From Massilia sp. YIM B02763 (lineage in GTDB: Bacteria > Pseudomonadota > Gammaproteobacteria > Burkholderiales > Burkholderiaceae_D), in contig NZ_JASNRD010000024.1 of assembly GCF_030412015.1 (NCBI RefSeq), positions 4,391-65,009 on the forward strand: 60,619 nucleotides of DNA. The letters are read 5' to 3'. Each line of letters begins with the position of its first letter. The stretch's first letter is position 1. The notes beneath the pieces were generated by a model that did no database searches, was not told the DNA's origin, and saw only the letters and a list, made by a program, of their open reading frames with translations. Positions 16,167-25,202 of this stretch are shown piece after piece. The position numbers and the translations under genes were made by a program.

Positions 16167-16286
16167 ATGTTAGTGTCCACCCAATCCTCATCCCGTTTCA
16201 CCCCCGCCGGCCCGTTTGCCTTGTCGTCCGGCGCGCGTGCTTCGACCGCCCTGCTGCTAACACTACCGATCGGTTGCCGGGCCTAG
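16167..16286 (+). CDS. Putative leucine leader peptide 2 of leuA
   Basis: A 39-codon frame (starts MLVSTQSSS, ends PIGCRA) with an AAGGAAAG ribosome site at a normal distance. It contains the cluster CTG CTG CTA ACA CTA (16251-16265), and codon 2 is the rare TTA. Seven bases after the cluster comes a strong hairpin (16272-16311) that overlaps the stop codon region. The layout (promoter, short Leu-rich peptide, hairpin, leuA) fits ribosome-mediated leucine sensing. No T-run follows the hairpin, so the output mechanism is not the classical intrinsic terminator. Confidence 0.5.
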   Translation: MLVSTQSSSRFTPAGPFALSSGARASTALLLTLPIGCRA

Positions 16287-16311
16287 CGTCATCGTGGCCC
16301 GTCCGGCAGCC
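16272..16311 (+). promoter_or_regulatory. Leader hairpin before leuA
   Basis: Eleven continuous pairs (GGTTGCCGGGC with GTCCGGCAGCC, two of them G-U) close an 18-base loop. It starts seven bases after the leucine codon cluster. A ribosome stalled there would cover or disrupt its left arm. No U-tract follows. Confidence 0.5.
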
Positions 16312-16364
16312 CTCGCCACAGCATCGAACCGAACACGAACACACGAAAACCAGGAGCCAGCACC

Positions 16365-18056
16365 ATGTTGACCAATCCCGCCGCCAAATACCGTCCCTTC
16401 CCCGCCGTCGACATCGCCGACCGCCAGTGGCCGAGCCGCAGCATCACCCAGCCGCCGATCTGGATGAGCACCGACCTGCGCGACGGCAACCAGGCCCTCA
16501 TCGAACCGATGAGCCCGGAAAAGAAGCTGCGTTTCTTCGAGAAGCTGGTCCAGATCGGCATCAAGGAAATCGAGGTCGGCTTCCCCTCGGCCTCGCAGAC
16601 GGACTTCGACTTCGTGCGCATGCTGGTCGAGGAGAAGCGCATCCCGGACGACGTCACCATCATCGTGCTGACCCAGGCGCGCGACGAGCTGATCCGCCGT
16701 ACCGTGGAATCCTGCATCGGCGCCAAGCGCGCCATCGTGCACGTCTATAACTCGGTGGCGCCCGTGTTCCGCCGCGTCGTGTTCGGCATGAACGAGGACG
16801 AGATCGTCCAGATCGCCGTCAAGGGAACGCAGCTGATCAAGGAACTGGTCGCACGGCATCCGGAAACGCAATGGGGCCTGGAGTACTCGCCGGAATCGTT
16901 CTCGACGACCGAGCTGGACTTCTCCAAGCGCATCGTCGACGCCGTCGCCGCCGTGTGGCAACCGACCCCGCAGAACAAGATGATCGTCAACCTGCCGTCG
17001 ACGGTGGAAGCGGCCACGCCGAACGTGTATGCCGACCAGATCGAGTGGATGTGCCGCAACCTGAACGACCGCGACAGCCTCGTCATCAGCGTGCACCCCC
17101 ATAACGACCGCGGCACCGCCGTCGCCGCCGCCGAGCTGGCAGTGATGGCCGGCGCCGACCGCGTCGAGGGCTGCCTGTTCGGCAACGGCGAGCGTACCGG
17201 CAACGTCGACCTCGTGACGCTGGCCCTGAACCTGTACACCCAGGGCGTGCATCCGGGCCTGGACTTCTCGGACATCGACTCGGTACGCCAGCTGGTCGAG
17301 GAATGCAACCAGATTCCCGTGCACCCGCGCCACCCGTACGTGGGCGACCTCGTGTTCACCGCCTTCTCCGGCTCGCACCAGGACGCGATCAAGAAGGGCT
17401 TCGCCAAGCAGCAGGCGGACGCCATCTGGGAAGTGCCCTACCTGCCGATCGACCCGGCGGACCTCGGCCGCAGCTACGACGCCGTCATCCGCGTGAACAG
17501 CCAGTCCGGCAAGGGCGGCATGGCCTACCTGCTGGAGCAGGAATACGGCCTCGAACTGCCGCGCCGCCTGCAGATCGAATTCTCGCGCGTGGTGCAGAAG
17601 TTCGCCGACGCCAGCGGCCGCGAAGTGGCGGCGTCCGACATCCACGCCCTGTTCTCGCGCGAATACTTCGAGCAGGACGGCGCGGCCTACCGCTACGTGT
17701 CGCACCGCATGGTCGAGAACAGCGAAGGCGGCGAAGAGCGCGTGCAGATCGAGACGGCCGTGCAGCGCGAGCGCGTGACGGAAACCCGCCACGGCAGCGG
17801 CAACGGCCCGATCGACGCCTTCGTGGCCGCGCTCGGCCTGGACATCCGCCTGATGGATTACCACGAGCACTCGATCGGCTCCGGCGCCGACGCCCGCGCC
17901 GCCTGCTACGTCGAGCTGCGCCTGGGCAGCGGCCCCACCCTCTTCGGCGCCGCGATCGACAGCAATATCGTCACCGCCTCGTTCAAGGCCGTGCTGTCGG
18001 CGGTGAACCGCCACATCGCGATGGGTAGCGAGGCGCCGGCCGCACGCGCGGCCTGA
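16365..18056 (+). CDS. leuA: 2-isopropylmalate synthase
   Basis: A 563-residue enzyme for the first committed step of leucine synthesis: 2-oxoisovalerate plus acetyl-CoA gives 2-isopropylmalate. The TIM-barrel domain carries the metal and substrate motifs STDLRDGNQAL (about 35-45) and SVHPHNDRGTA. The C-terminal LeuA regulatory domain (about 430-555), which binds leucine for feedback inhibition, is present. The length fits the long alpha-isopropylmalate synthase subfamily found in Actinobacteria and some Betaproteobacteria. The ATG at 16365 has an AGGAG site. Monocistronic, with a long leader and an intrinsic terminator. leuBCD are not in the window. Confidence 0.95.
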   Translation: MLTNPAAKYRPFPAVDIADRQWPSRSITQPPIWMSTDLRDGNQALIEPMSPEKKLRFFEKLVQIGIKEIEVGFPSASQTDFDFVRMLVEEKRIPDDVTIIVLTQARDELIRRTVESCIGAKRAIVHVYNSVAPVFRRVVFGMNEDEIVQIAVKGTQLIKELVARHPETQWGLEYSPESFSTTELDFSKRIVDAVAAVWQPTPQNKMIVNLPSTVEAATPNVYADQIEWMCRNLNDRDSLVISVHPHNDRGTAVAAAELAVMAGADRVEGCLFGNGERTGNVDLVTLALNLYTQGVHPGLDFSDIDSVRQLVEECNQIPVHPRHPYVGDLVFTAFSGSHQDAIKKGFAKQQADAIWEVPYLPIDPADLGRSYDAVIRVNSQSGKGGMAYLLEQEYGLELPRRLQIEFSRVVQKFADASGREVAASDIHALFSREYFEQDGAAYRYVSHRMVENSEGGEERVQIETAVQRERVTETRHGSGNGPIDAFVAALGLDIRLMDYHEHSIGSGADARAACYVELRLGSGPTLFGAAIDSNIVTASFKAVLSAVNRHIAMGSEAPAARAA

Positions 18057-18074
18057 TTCCGGTTCCCTTGATAC

Positions 18075-18111
18075 AAAAGGCCGCCGGCGCACTGCCGGCG
18101 GCCTTTTTTTC
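18075..18111. terminator. Bidirectional intrinsic terminator, leuA / tadC
   Basis: A perfect 10-bp stem GGCCGCCGGC / GCCGGCGGCC with loop GCACT, followed by seven T on the plus strand and preceded by AAAA (TTTT on the minus strand). It ends leuA, and in the other direction the Tad operon. Confidence 0.9.
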
Positions 18112-18128
18112 GTCCCGCGACGACGGCG

Positions 18129-19076
18129 TCAGCCCCCGTTCGACCCCAACATCGGTCCCAGCGAACGCATGATCTGCAGCACGGCTGGTCCCAGCAGCAC
18201 CACCAGCAATGCCGGGAAGATGCAGAAGATCAGCGGGAACAGCAGCTTGGTCGCGATCTTGCCCGCCTTTTCCTCGATGATCTGGCGCCTGCGGGTGCGC
18301 AGCTGGTCCGACTGCACGCGCAGCGCCGTGCCGACGCTGGTGCCGAAGCGGTCGGCCTGGATCAGCATCTTGACGAGCCCGTCGACGTCCTCGACACCCG
18401 TGCGCAGCGCCAGGTTGCGCAAGGCCTTGTCCTTGGCGATGCCGGCGCGCAGTTCCAGCGTCACCAGCTGCAGTTCCTCGGCCAGCACGGGGCTTTTCAG
18501 GCCGATCTCGGCGCCCACGCGGGCCAGCGCCGCATCCATGCCCAGGCCCGCCTCCACGCACACGGTCATGAGGTCGAGCGCATCCGGGAAGCTTTCGAAG
18601 ATGTCGCGCTGGCGCAGCGCCACCTTGCGCTTGAGGATGAGGTCGGGCAGGTAGTAGCCGGCGCCGGCCGCGATCGTCAGGGCGATCAGCATGGTCGATC
18701 CCGACTCGCCGGATTTCTCGCGCAGCACCAGCCAGGCGACCAGCGGCAGGCCGAGCGTCAGCGCCGTCTTCCCGGCATGGAACAGACCCGGTGCCGACGG
18801 CGCGCGCCACCCGGCGTTGATGAAGCGCAGGCGCAGCGGCGAGGTCTCCCAGCCTTCGGACGGCACCGACAGTTTCGCCAGCGGCGCGGCCACACGCGCC
18901 AGGCGCTCGCGCCAGCTCGTTTCCGGCGCGGCGGCGCCCTTGCCGGAATCGTGCTCGTCCAGCGCGGACAGGCGGTTCTTGAGCGGGTTGCGCGTCAACA
19001 GCAGCATGGCCAGGATGGCCGCGCCGAAGATGAGGATGAAGATCAGGGCCAGGAACAGGAGTTGCGACGGCTTCAT
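18129..19076 (-). CDS. tadC: Tad pilus inner-membrane platform protein TadC
   Basis: A 315-residue type II secretion F-domain protein. It has an N-terminal membrane helix (about 5-27), helices near 105-150, a cytoplasmic F domain (about 160-290) with CVEAGLGMDAALARVG and AIRAQSDQLR-like segments, and two C-terminal helices. With TadB it forms the inner-membrane platform on which the TadA ATPase acts to polymerise Flp pilin. The start at 19076 has an AAGGAAAG site. It is the last gene of the operon, nine bases after tadB, and ends at the shared terminator. Confidence 0.92.
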   Translation of the reverse strand: MKPSQLLFLALIFILIFGAAILAMLLLTRNPLKNRLSALDEHDSGKGAAAPETSWRERLARVAAPLAKLSVPSEGWETSPLRLRFINAGWRAPSAPGLFHAGKTALTLGLPLVAWLVLREKSGESGSTMLIALTIAAGAGYYLPDLILKRKVALRQRDIFESFPDALDLMTVCVEAGLGMDAALARVGAEIGLKSPVLAEELQLVTLELRAGIAKDKALRNLALRTGVEDVDGLVKMLIQADRFGTSVGTALRVQSDQLRTRRRQIIEEKAGKIATKLLFPLIFCIFPALLVVLLGPAVLQIMRSLGPMLGSNGG

Positions 19077-19085
19077 GGACTTTCC

Positions 19086-20060
19086 TTACATGCGGATGCG
19101 GACGATCTTGCGGATCGCAAGCAGGCCGAAGGCCATCATCGCGAGCGCAGCGCCGACCAGCTTGCGCCCGGCCGGATCGACGAACAGGATGCTCATCGTC
19201 TCCGGATTCGCGAAGTACATCATGGTGGCGGCGCCGAACGGCAGCAGGCACAGCACCCAGGCCGAGATACGGCCCTCGGCCGACAGCACGCGCACGTGGC
19301 CGACGAGTTTCTGGCGTTCACGGATGATGGCGCTGATCGAGGCCAGCAATTCCGTCAGGTTGCCGCCGCTCTCGCGCTGGATCAGCACGGCGACGACGAA
19401 GTACTGCAGGTCCATGCTGGGCACGCGCACGGCCAGGTTGTTCAGCGCGTCGGCCATCGACACGCCGAAGTTGACCTCGTCGAAGGCGACCTTGAATTCC
19501 TCGCCCAGCGGCGCCGGAATCTCGTCGGTGACGAGCTTCAGGGCCGTGGGAAAGGCGTGGCCGGCGCGCATCGCGCGGCTCATCATGTCGAGCGCGTCGG
19601 GCAACTGCTTCTCGAAGCGTTCCATGCGCTTGATGCGCGCGCGCGCCAGGCGCAGCAGCGGCAGGCCGGCGGCGGCCAGCGCCAGCGGCAGCAGCGCCAG
19701 GCCTGGCACGCGCAGCCACAGCGCCACCAGGAAGCCGGCGGCAAAGCAGGCCAGGCACATGCCCACCAGGGCCGAGACCAGGTAGCGGGCCCCCGCTTGC
19801 AGCAGCATCCGGTCCAGGCGGCGCGCGCCCGGCATGCGGCGCAGCATCGCATCCAGGTCGGGGCTGTCGGACAGGCGCCGGTCCTTGACGATGGTGACGT
19901 CCGCCTCGCGCACCTCGCCGCCGATCACGCCGCGCAGGCGCCGCGCGATGCGCTCCGCCTCCGGGTCGCGGTGCGCGCGCCAGCCGACGTACACGCCCCA
20001 GACCAGCAGCATGACGGCGGCGAACAGCAGCACGACGAAGACGGTGAAGGTAATGTCCAT
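19086..20060 (-). CDS. tadB: Tad pilus inner-membrane platform protein TadB
   Basis: A 324-residue F-domain membrane protein, partner of TadC. It has an N-terminal helix (about 3-25), then a central hydrophobic pair (about 108-155). The F domain includes DALDMMSRAMRAGHAFPTAL and an ESGGNLTELLASISAIIRERQKL segment typical of TadB/GspF. Two helices close the C-terminus. The start is at 20060, 12 bases downstream of the tadA stop, with GAGGA upstream. Acts in pilus assembly in the inner membrane. Confidence 0.92.
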   Translation of the reverse strand: MDITFTVFVVLLFAAVMLLVWGVYVGWRAHRDPEAERIARRLRGVIGGEVREADVTIVKDRRLSDSPDLDAMLRRMPGARRLDRMLLQAGARYLVSALVGMCLACFAAGFLVALWLRVPGLALLPLALAAAGLPLLRLARARIKRMERFEKQLPDALDMMSRAMRAGHAFPTALKLVTDEIPAPLGEEFKVAFDEVNFGVSMADALNNLAVRVPSMDLQYFVVAVLIQRESGGNLTELLASISAIIRERQKLVGHVRVLSAEGRISAWVLCLLPFGAATMMYFANPETMSILFVDPAGRKLVGAALAMMAFGLLAIRKIVRIRM

Positions 20061-20072
20061 GCGCGGCGGTCC

Positions 20073-21416
20073 TCAGCGCGGCTCGAAGACGTGGGCCGGC
20101 AGGTTCACGCCGTAGGCCTGCAGGCGCTCGGCGAAGCGCGGGCGCACGCCGGTGGCGGTCGAATGGCCCAGCACCGCGCCGTCGGGCGACACGCCGGTCT
20201 GGCGGAACGCGAAGATCTCCTGCATCGTGATGACGTCGCCTTCCATGCCGGTGACTTCCGAGATCGACATCACCTTGCGCTTGCCGTCCGTCAGGCGCGC
20301 CACCTGCACCACGACGCCGACGGCGGCGCTGATCTGCTGGCGGATCGCCTTGGCCGGCAGCGTGCCGGCGGCCATGCTGACCATGTTTTCCAGGCGAGTG
20401 AGCGCGTCGCGCGGCGTGTTCGCGTGGATGGTCGCCATCGAGCCTTCGTGGCCCGTGTTCATCGCGCCCAGCATGTCCAGTGCCTCGCCGCCGCGCACCT
20501 CGCCCAGGATGATGCGGTCGGGACGCATCCGCAGTGCGTTGCGCACCAGTGCGCGCTGCGTGACCTCGCCCTTGCCTTCGATATTGGCCGGGCGGGTCTC
20601 CAGGCGCACCACGTGCGGCTGCTGCAACTGCAGCTCGGCCGCGTCTTCCACGGTGACGATGCGCTCGCTGTGGCCGATGAAGCTGGAGATCACGTTGAGC
20701 ATCGTGGTCTTGCCGCTGCCCGTGCCGCCCGAGATCAGGATGTTGACTTCGGCCTTGCCCAGGCCCTGCAGCACCTCGGCCATCTCGGCCGTCATGCTGC
20801 CGTACGAGACCAGGTCGGCGATGCGCAGCGGATCGGCGGAGAAGCGGCGGATCGACATCACCGGGCCGTCGATGGCCAGCGGCGGGATGATCGCGTTCAC
20901 GCGCGAGCCGTCCGGCAGGCGCGCGTCGACCATCGGGCTCGATTCGTCGATGCGGCGACCCACGCGCGAGACGATCTTGTCGATGATCTTCATCAGGTGG
21001 GCGTCGTCGTTGAACGTCACGTCGGTCAGCTCCAGGCGCCCGCGCCGTTCGACGTAGACCTGCTTGGCGCCGTTGACCAGGATGTCCGACACGGTCGGGT
21101 CTTCCAGCAGCGGCTCGAGCGGGCCGAAGCCCAGCATCTCGTTCTGGATGTCGCGCGTGAGGGTCTTGCGCTCGGCGTCGTTGATGACGACCATCTCTTC
21201 CTCGAGCAGGCGCTCGACCAGGAGGCGCAGCTCCTGGCGGATCTGGTCCTGGTTCAGGCGCTGCATGCTCTCCAGGTCGACGCGGTCGAGCAGCGCCTCG
21301 TGGATGCGGCTCTTGAGCTGGTGGTAGGCGCGGTTGTCGATCGGACCGCGGGTCGCGGCCGGGCGCGCGCCGGCGCCGCCGAGGCGGTCGCGCAGGGAGA
21401 CGGACGGGATGTTCAT
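20073..21416 (-). CDS. tadA: Tad pilus assembly/retraction ATPase TadA (CpaF)
   Basis: A 447-residue hexameric type II/IV secretion ATPase. It has an N-terminal helical region, the CpaF-type middle region (GFGPLEPLLEDPTVSDILVNG, about 97-116), Walker A GGTGSGKT (230-237), the Asp box and Walker B RIILGEVRGGEALDML, and a His box near GHEGSMATIHAN. It powers extension of Flp pili, and retraction as well in Caulobacter-type systems. Its ATG overlaps the tadZ stop (ATGA), so the two are translationally coupled. Confidence 0.95.
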   Translation of the reverse strand: MNIPSVSLRDRLGGAGARPAATRGPIDNRAYHQLKSRIHEALLDRVDLESMQRLNQDQIRQELRLLVERLLEEEMVVINDAERKTLTRDIQNEMLGFGPLEPLLEDPTVSDILVNGAKQVYVERRGRLELTDVTFNDDAHLMKIIDKIVSRVGRRIDESSPMVDARLPDGSRVNAIIPPLAIDGPVMSIRRFSADPLRIADLVSYGSMTAEMAEVLQGLGKAEVNILISGGTGSGKTTMLNVISSFIGHSERIVTVEDAAELQLQQPHVVRLETRPANIEGKGEVTQRALVRNALRMRPDRIILGEVRGGEALDMLGAMNTGHEGSMATIHANTPRDALTRLENMVSMAAGTLPAKAIRQQISAAVGVVVQVARLTDGKRKVMSISEVTGMEGDVITMQEIFAFRQTGVSPDGAVLGHSTATGVRPRFAERLQAYGVNLPAHVFEPR

Positions 21417-22594
21417 CGGGGTTTGCTCCTACGTTCGAACAGGCGTTTCATGAGGCCGCCGCCGGGCTGCACGGGAGCCGGCTCGCCGGTCAGGTCGCGC
21501 GCCATTTCCATCAGCATCAGCGACAGCAGGCTGTCCGGCACCAGGCGCGTGACGGGCACGCCCTGGTTGACCGACCTGGCGGCCGCGTCGTAGTGGTTCG
21601 GCACGGTGCGCATGCTCACGCCGTCGAATGCCTCTTCCAGGTCCTTCATGCGGATGTCGCTGTTCTTGTCGTGGCGGTTGACGATCAGCTCGATGCGCTC
21701 CTTGCCGTAGTCCAGGTTGCGGAACACCGTCAGCAGGCGCTTGCCGTCGCGGATGTACGGCAGCGTCATCTGCAGCACGGGATAGATGCGGTCGGCGTGG
21801 TCGAGGGCGCGGATACTGACCGGGTCCAGGCTGCGGCCGACGTCCAGCACGATGAAATCGTACTGGCGGCGCGCCAGCTTCAGGATGGCGTCCACGTGCT
21901 CCGGCTTGACGTCGCTCGCGTGGGCCGGATCGGACGGCGCGGCCAGGATGCTGAAGTTCGGCGTCACGGCGACCATGCTCGAGGTCAGGAACGACGGGTC
22001 GAGGCGGTGGATCTGCGTGGCGACGTCGGACAGCGTGGCCAGCGGCTTGGTGTCGGAGACGAACAGCGAGGCGTCGCCGAACTGCAGGTTCATGTCGATC
22101 AGGCAGACTTTCTTGGTGCCGCCGGCCGACAGCGCGTAGGCGAGATTGGTCGCGAGGAAGGTCGAGCCGCTGCCGCCCTTGCACGAGATGAAGGCGAGCA
22201 CCTTGCCCTGGGCGGCGCTGGCGCTGCCGAGCTTTTCGGCGACGCGGTCCACGGCCTGCGTCAGCGCCGTTTCCGACGGTTGCGGCGGCAGCACCTCGCG
22301 CACGCCCGCGCGCATGGCGCGCAGCAGGAAGTCCTGCGACTGGTCGGCGGTGATCACGATGAACGCAAGGCGCGGGAACAGGTGGCCGACGCGCTCGAGC
22401 TGGTCCAGCTCACCCTCTTCCACGCGCGGCTGGTCGACGATCAGCACGTCGGGCACGGCGGCATCGTCCAGCGTGGACAGGCGCGCCGGCGTGCCGGGGA
22501 TCATGTCGACTTCGTCCGAGCCGGGACGGTTGCGCAGCATGCGCGACAGCTCGATCAGGTGGCGGTCGTCGCGCGACAACACGGCGATTTTCAT
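21413..22594 (-). CDS. tadZ: Tad pilus localisation protein TadZ (CpaE)
   Basis: A 393-residue protein with an atypical receiver domain (about 1-125) and a ParA/MinD-like ATPase domain. The deviant Walker A is KGGSGST (139-145), with serine where most relatives have the second lysine, as is known for many TadZ/CpaE proteins. The A' motif-like segment KVCLIDMNLQFGD follows. The family places the Tad machine at the cell pole. GGAG precedes the ATG at 22594. It lies between the lipoprotein gene (nine-base gap) and tadA (overlap). Confidence 0.9.
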   Translation of the reverse strand: MKIAVLSRDDRHLIELSRMLRNRPGSDEVDMIPGTPARLSTLDDAAVPDVLIVDQPRVEEGELDQLERVGHLFPRLAFIVITADQSQDFLLRAMRAGVREVLPPQPSETALTQAVDRVAEKLGSASAAQGKVLAFISCKGGSGSTFLATNLAYALSAGGTKKVCLIDMNLQFGDASLFVSDTKPLATLSDVATQIHRLDPSFLTSSMVAVTPNFSILAAPSDPAHASDVKPEHVDAILKLARRQYDFIVLDVGRSLDPVSIRALDHADRIYPVLQMTLPYIRDGKRLLTVFRNLDYGKERIELIVNRHDKNSDIRMKDLEEAFDGVSMRTVPNHYDAAARSVNQGVPVTRLVPDSLLSLMLMEMARDLTGEPAPVQPGGGLMKRLFERRSKPR

Positions 22595-22603
22595 GGCTTC
22601 TCC

Positions 22604-22858
22604 TTACCGCTTGCCGACCATGGCGCTGTCGCCCTGCGGCGTCGGCTGCGCATACGACTGCTTGTAGTTGGCGTAGGCCGCGGCGGCGGCGGCGCCGTCC
22701 GTGCCCGTCTCCGCACGCGGCTGCGGCGGGATGACCTGGCTGGCCATGATGGCGCGCACGGCGCTGCCGTTGCCGGCCGGGCCTTCGTAGGCGCAACCTG
22801 CCAGCGCGGCCAGCGCGGCCAGCATGGCCAGCGCGATCGGAAATCGGATGTTCATCAT
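22604..22858 (-). CDS. Small Tad-locus lipoprotein
   Basis: An 84-residue exported lipoprotein: signal peptide with lipobox LAGC (cysteine 22), then a short alanine-rich mature part ending in MVGKR. It occupies the place where other Tad loci have small outer-membrane helpers (RcpB, TadD), but similarity to those is not visible, so only a lipoprotein is claimed. AAGGAG lies before the ATG at 22858. The stop codon of the secretin gene overlaps the start. Confidence 0.75.
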   Translation of the reverse strand: MMNIRFPIALAMLAALAALAGCAYEGPAGNGSAVRAIMASQVIPPQPRAETGTDGAAAAAAYANYKQSYAQPTPQGDSAMVGKR

Positions 22859-24345
22859 TGTTGCTCCTTCTTGGCGCCGTCCGGGCGCCAGCCTTCGTGC
22901 TGGCCGCCGATCAGGAAGTCGACGCGGTTCGGCTGCACGTAATCGTCGGTCGGCAGGCGCGGCGTGGCCGCCAGCGGCTTGGCCAGGTGCGGCGTGACCA
23001 GGAACACCAGCTCGGTGCGGTCGTTCTGGAATTCGCTGCTGCGGAACAGCGTGCCCAGCACCGGCACGTCGCCCAGGAAGGGGAAGCGCTTGATGTCGCT
23101 GGTGACGTTATTCCGGATCAGGCCGCCGATCGCGAAGCTTTCGCCGTCGCGCAGCTGCACGGTGGTGGCCGCGCGGCGCGTGGTGAAGGCCGGCAGGATC
23201 GCGGTGGCGTTCGAGCCGCCGGTGGCGTTGATGCCGATGCCGTCGCGGTTCAGTTCCGACACTTCCGGCGCCACGCGCAGGTTGATCCGCCCGCCGGCCA
23301 GCACGGTCGGCAGGAACTTCACGGCCACGCCGTATTCCTTCTCTTCCAGCGTGATGGTGGTGGCCCCGGCTGCCCCGCTCTGCGCGACCGGGATGAAGAT
23401 CTTGCCGCCGGCGAGGAAGCTGGCTTCCTGGCCGCTGATGGCCATGACGGTCGGCTCGGCCAGGATCTTGACCAGGCCGTCCTGCTTCTGGCCGTCGATC
23501 TGGAAGCTGCGCGCCGCGCCCTTGGCCAGGCTCACGCTGCCGGAGGCCCCGGACAGCAGGCTGGAAGCGATGCCGTAGGTCCAGCCGTTGGCCTTGCCGT
23601 AGGCGGCCGTGGCGCTGGCGCCGAGCTGGTCGACGAGCGACTTCGACACTTCGGCGATCTTCACTTCCAGCAGCACCTGCTGGGGCGCGGCGACGGACAG
23701 CATGTTGAGCACCTTGGCCGTGCTTGCGCCGGCAGCGGGAGCGGCCGGCGCGGCGGGCGCGCCGATCCCGGCCGGCGACGGCGAACCGGCGGCGGCGGCG
23801 CCCGCACCGGCTTGCGCCGTGCTTTCCTGGAACGCCGTGGCGATCTCCACCAGCTGGCTGGCCACGGCCGAATCGCTGACCATGCCCGACAGGACCAGCG
23901 TATTGCCGGCGCTGCCGATGCGGATGTCCTTCTCCTGCGGGAACAGCGTGTCGAACTGGGCGCGCAGCGCCGCGGTGTCCAGGCCGACGACGAGGTCCAG
24001 CACCGTCGAGCGCTGGTCGCGGCCCGAGACGATCAGGTTCGTCGTGCCCACGCTGCGCGCGACGATCACGACTTCGTTCGCGTTCGGCACGACCACGTTG
24101 GCCACTTCCGGCGCGCCCACGGTGACCTGGCTGGCCGGCGTGCAGAAGCGCTTGATGACCGACTTGCCGCGCACCAGTTCCAGGCGCTGCGGGCCGCTGC
24201 CGTGCAGGTCGATGCAGTCGGTGGCGACGGCGGCGGCGCGCACGGGCGCCACGGCCGCGGCATGGCCGGCGTTCCATGCCAGCGCGATCGCGCAGGCCAG
24301 CAGGGTCTTGTGGTTCAGGAGTTTCATCGCGTGCGTGCTTTTCAT
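22855..24345 (-). CDS. rcpA: Tad outer-membrane secretin RcpA (CpaC)
   Basis: A 496-residue secretin that forms the outer-membrane channel for the Flp pilus. The signal peptide ends around HAAA. An N-terminal pilus-assembly domain (about 45-130: RSVGTTNLIVSGRD) and a BON-like stretch follow. The secretin domain (about 235-470) includes VLLEVKIAEVSKSL and GGLIRNNVTSDIKRFPFLGDVPVLGTLFRS. An Ala/Gly/Pro-rich linker near residues 175-205 is longer than usual. The ATG at 24345 overlaps the stop of the upstream gene (ATGA) and is preferred to the methionine six codons later. Confidence 0.93.
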   Translation of the reverse strand: MKSTHAMKLLNHKTLLACAIALAWNAGHAAAVAPVRAAAVATDCIDLHGSGPQRLELVRGKSVIKRFCTPASQVTVGAPEVANVVVPNANEVVIVARSVGTTNLIVSGRDQRSTVLDLVVGLDTAALRAQFDTLFPQEKDIRIGSAGNTLVLSGMVSDSAVASQLVEIATAFQESTAQAGAGAAAAGSPSPAGIGAPAAPAAPAAGASTAKVLNMLSVAAPQQVLLEVKIAEVSKSLVDQLGASATAAYGKANGWTYGIASSLLSGASGSVSLAKGAARSFQIDGQKQDGLVKILAEPTVMAISGQEASFLAGGKIFIPVAQSGAAGATTITLEEKEYGVAVKFLPTVLAGGRINLRVAPEVSELNRDGIGINATGGSNATAILPAFTTRRAATTVQLRDGESFAIGGLIRNNVTSDIKRFPFLGDVPVLGTLFRSSEFQNDRTELVFLVTPHLAKPLAATPRLPTDDYVQPNRVDFLIGGQHEGWRPDGAKKEQQ

Positions 24346-25202
24346 TGGGTTGCTTGCTGGGCGGCGTCCAGGCCGCGGATCACGAGGACGCCGTCGGCGC
24401 GCGGCGCGCCCTGGCGTGCGGGGGCTGCCGCCGGACGCGGCGCCGGGTCGGCCGGCGGGGCCATCATGGCGGGCGCCGGGGCCGGGGCAGGCTTCGGTTC
24501 CGGCAGGCCCAGCACCGATTCGCGCGTCGCACCGGCCGTATTCGCCGGCTGCGGATCGACCTGGTTGCGCAGCACCAGCGACAGCGAGCCGATGCTGCGC
24601 GCCAGGTCCAGCTTCTCGACCTGGTCCGGCGTCAGTTCCAGCGTGACGGCGTTCACCACGCGCGGCTTGCTGTCGTCGACGGCCGACTCCTGCGCGACGG
24701 CCAGCACGAGGATCCGCTCCAGCACGATCTTCGAGATCGAGCGCTGGGCGTTGAGGGCATCGCCGCCGGCCTGCAGGTTGACGAGGATGTCGACGTAGTT
24801 GCCCGGCAGCGCGAAGCCGGCCACGCCGACGACGTCGTTGACGCGCACGGTCATCGCGCGCTTGCCGGCCGCGACGACGGCCGACAGGCCGCCCGTCGTG
24901 CCCGGGGGCGCCAGCTTCGATTCGAGCACCGGCTCGCCGCGTGCGACGTCGGCGCGGGTGACGCGGCCTTCCAGCTGCTTCAGCTCGACGAAGGCGCCGG
25001 CAGGCAGCGAGCCCGACGGCCATTCCGTCAGCTGCAGGTTGGCGGCCGTCACGCGCGTGCCCTGGGGGATGTCGCCCACGGCCGTCACCACGAAGGTGCC
25101 GGCGGCGCCCTGCGCGTTCATCCAGCGCGCGGCCACCACGACGGCGGCCAGCGCCAGGAACAGCGCCACGCCGATGATCAGGAGGGCTCTCGAATTTCGC
25201 AT
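24342..25202 (-). CDS. rcpC: Flp pilus assembly protein CpaB/RcpC
   Basis: A 286-residue periplasmic protein anchored by one N-terminal helix (about 6-25). An SAF domain (about 38-105: AVGDIPQGTRVTAANLQ) precedes the RcpC/CpaB domain with DVVGVAGFALPGNYVDILV. The C-terminus is a Pro/Ala-rich tail. RcpC proteins help gate or attach the secretin to peptidoglycan. The start at 25202 lies inside the end of the AAA+ gene (25-base overlap) with a GGAG site. Confidence 0.9.
   Translation of the reverse strand: MRNSRALLIIGVALFLALAAVVVAARWMNAQGAAGTFVVTAVGDIPQGTRVTAANLQLTEWPSGSLPAGAFVELKQLEGRVTRADVARGEPVLESKLAPPGTTGGLSAVVAAGKRAMTVRVNDVVGVAGFALPGNYVDILVNLQAGGDALNAQRSISKIVLERILVLAVAQESAVDDSKPRVVNAVTLELTPDQVEKLDLARSIGSLSLVLRNQVDPQPANTAGATRESVLGLPEPKPAPAPAPAMMAPPADPAPRPAAAPARQGAPRADGVLVIRGLDAAQQATQ

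Noticed and set aside
16287..16364. Classical intrinsic attenuator terminator before leuA
   Set aside because: The hairpin at 16272-16311 is not followed by a T-run, so only an alternative mechanism is proposed.
18777..21593. A 938-codon open frame on the plus strand
   Set aside because: Antisense to tadA, tadB and tadC, which have unmistakable motifs. GC-rich DNA gives long shadow frames.
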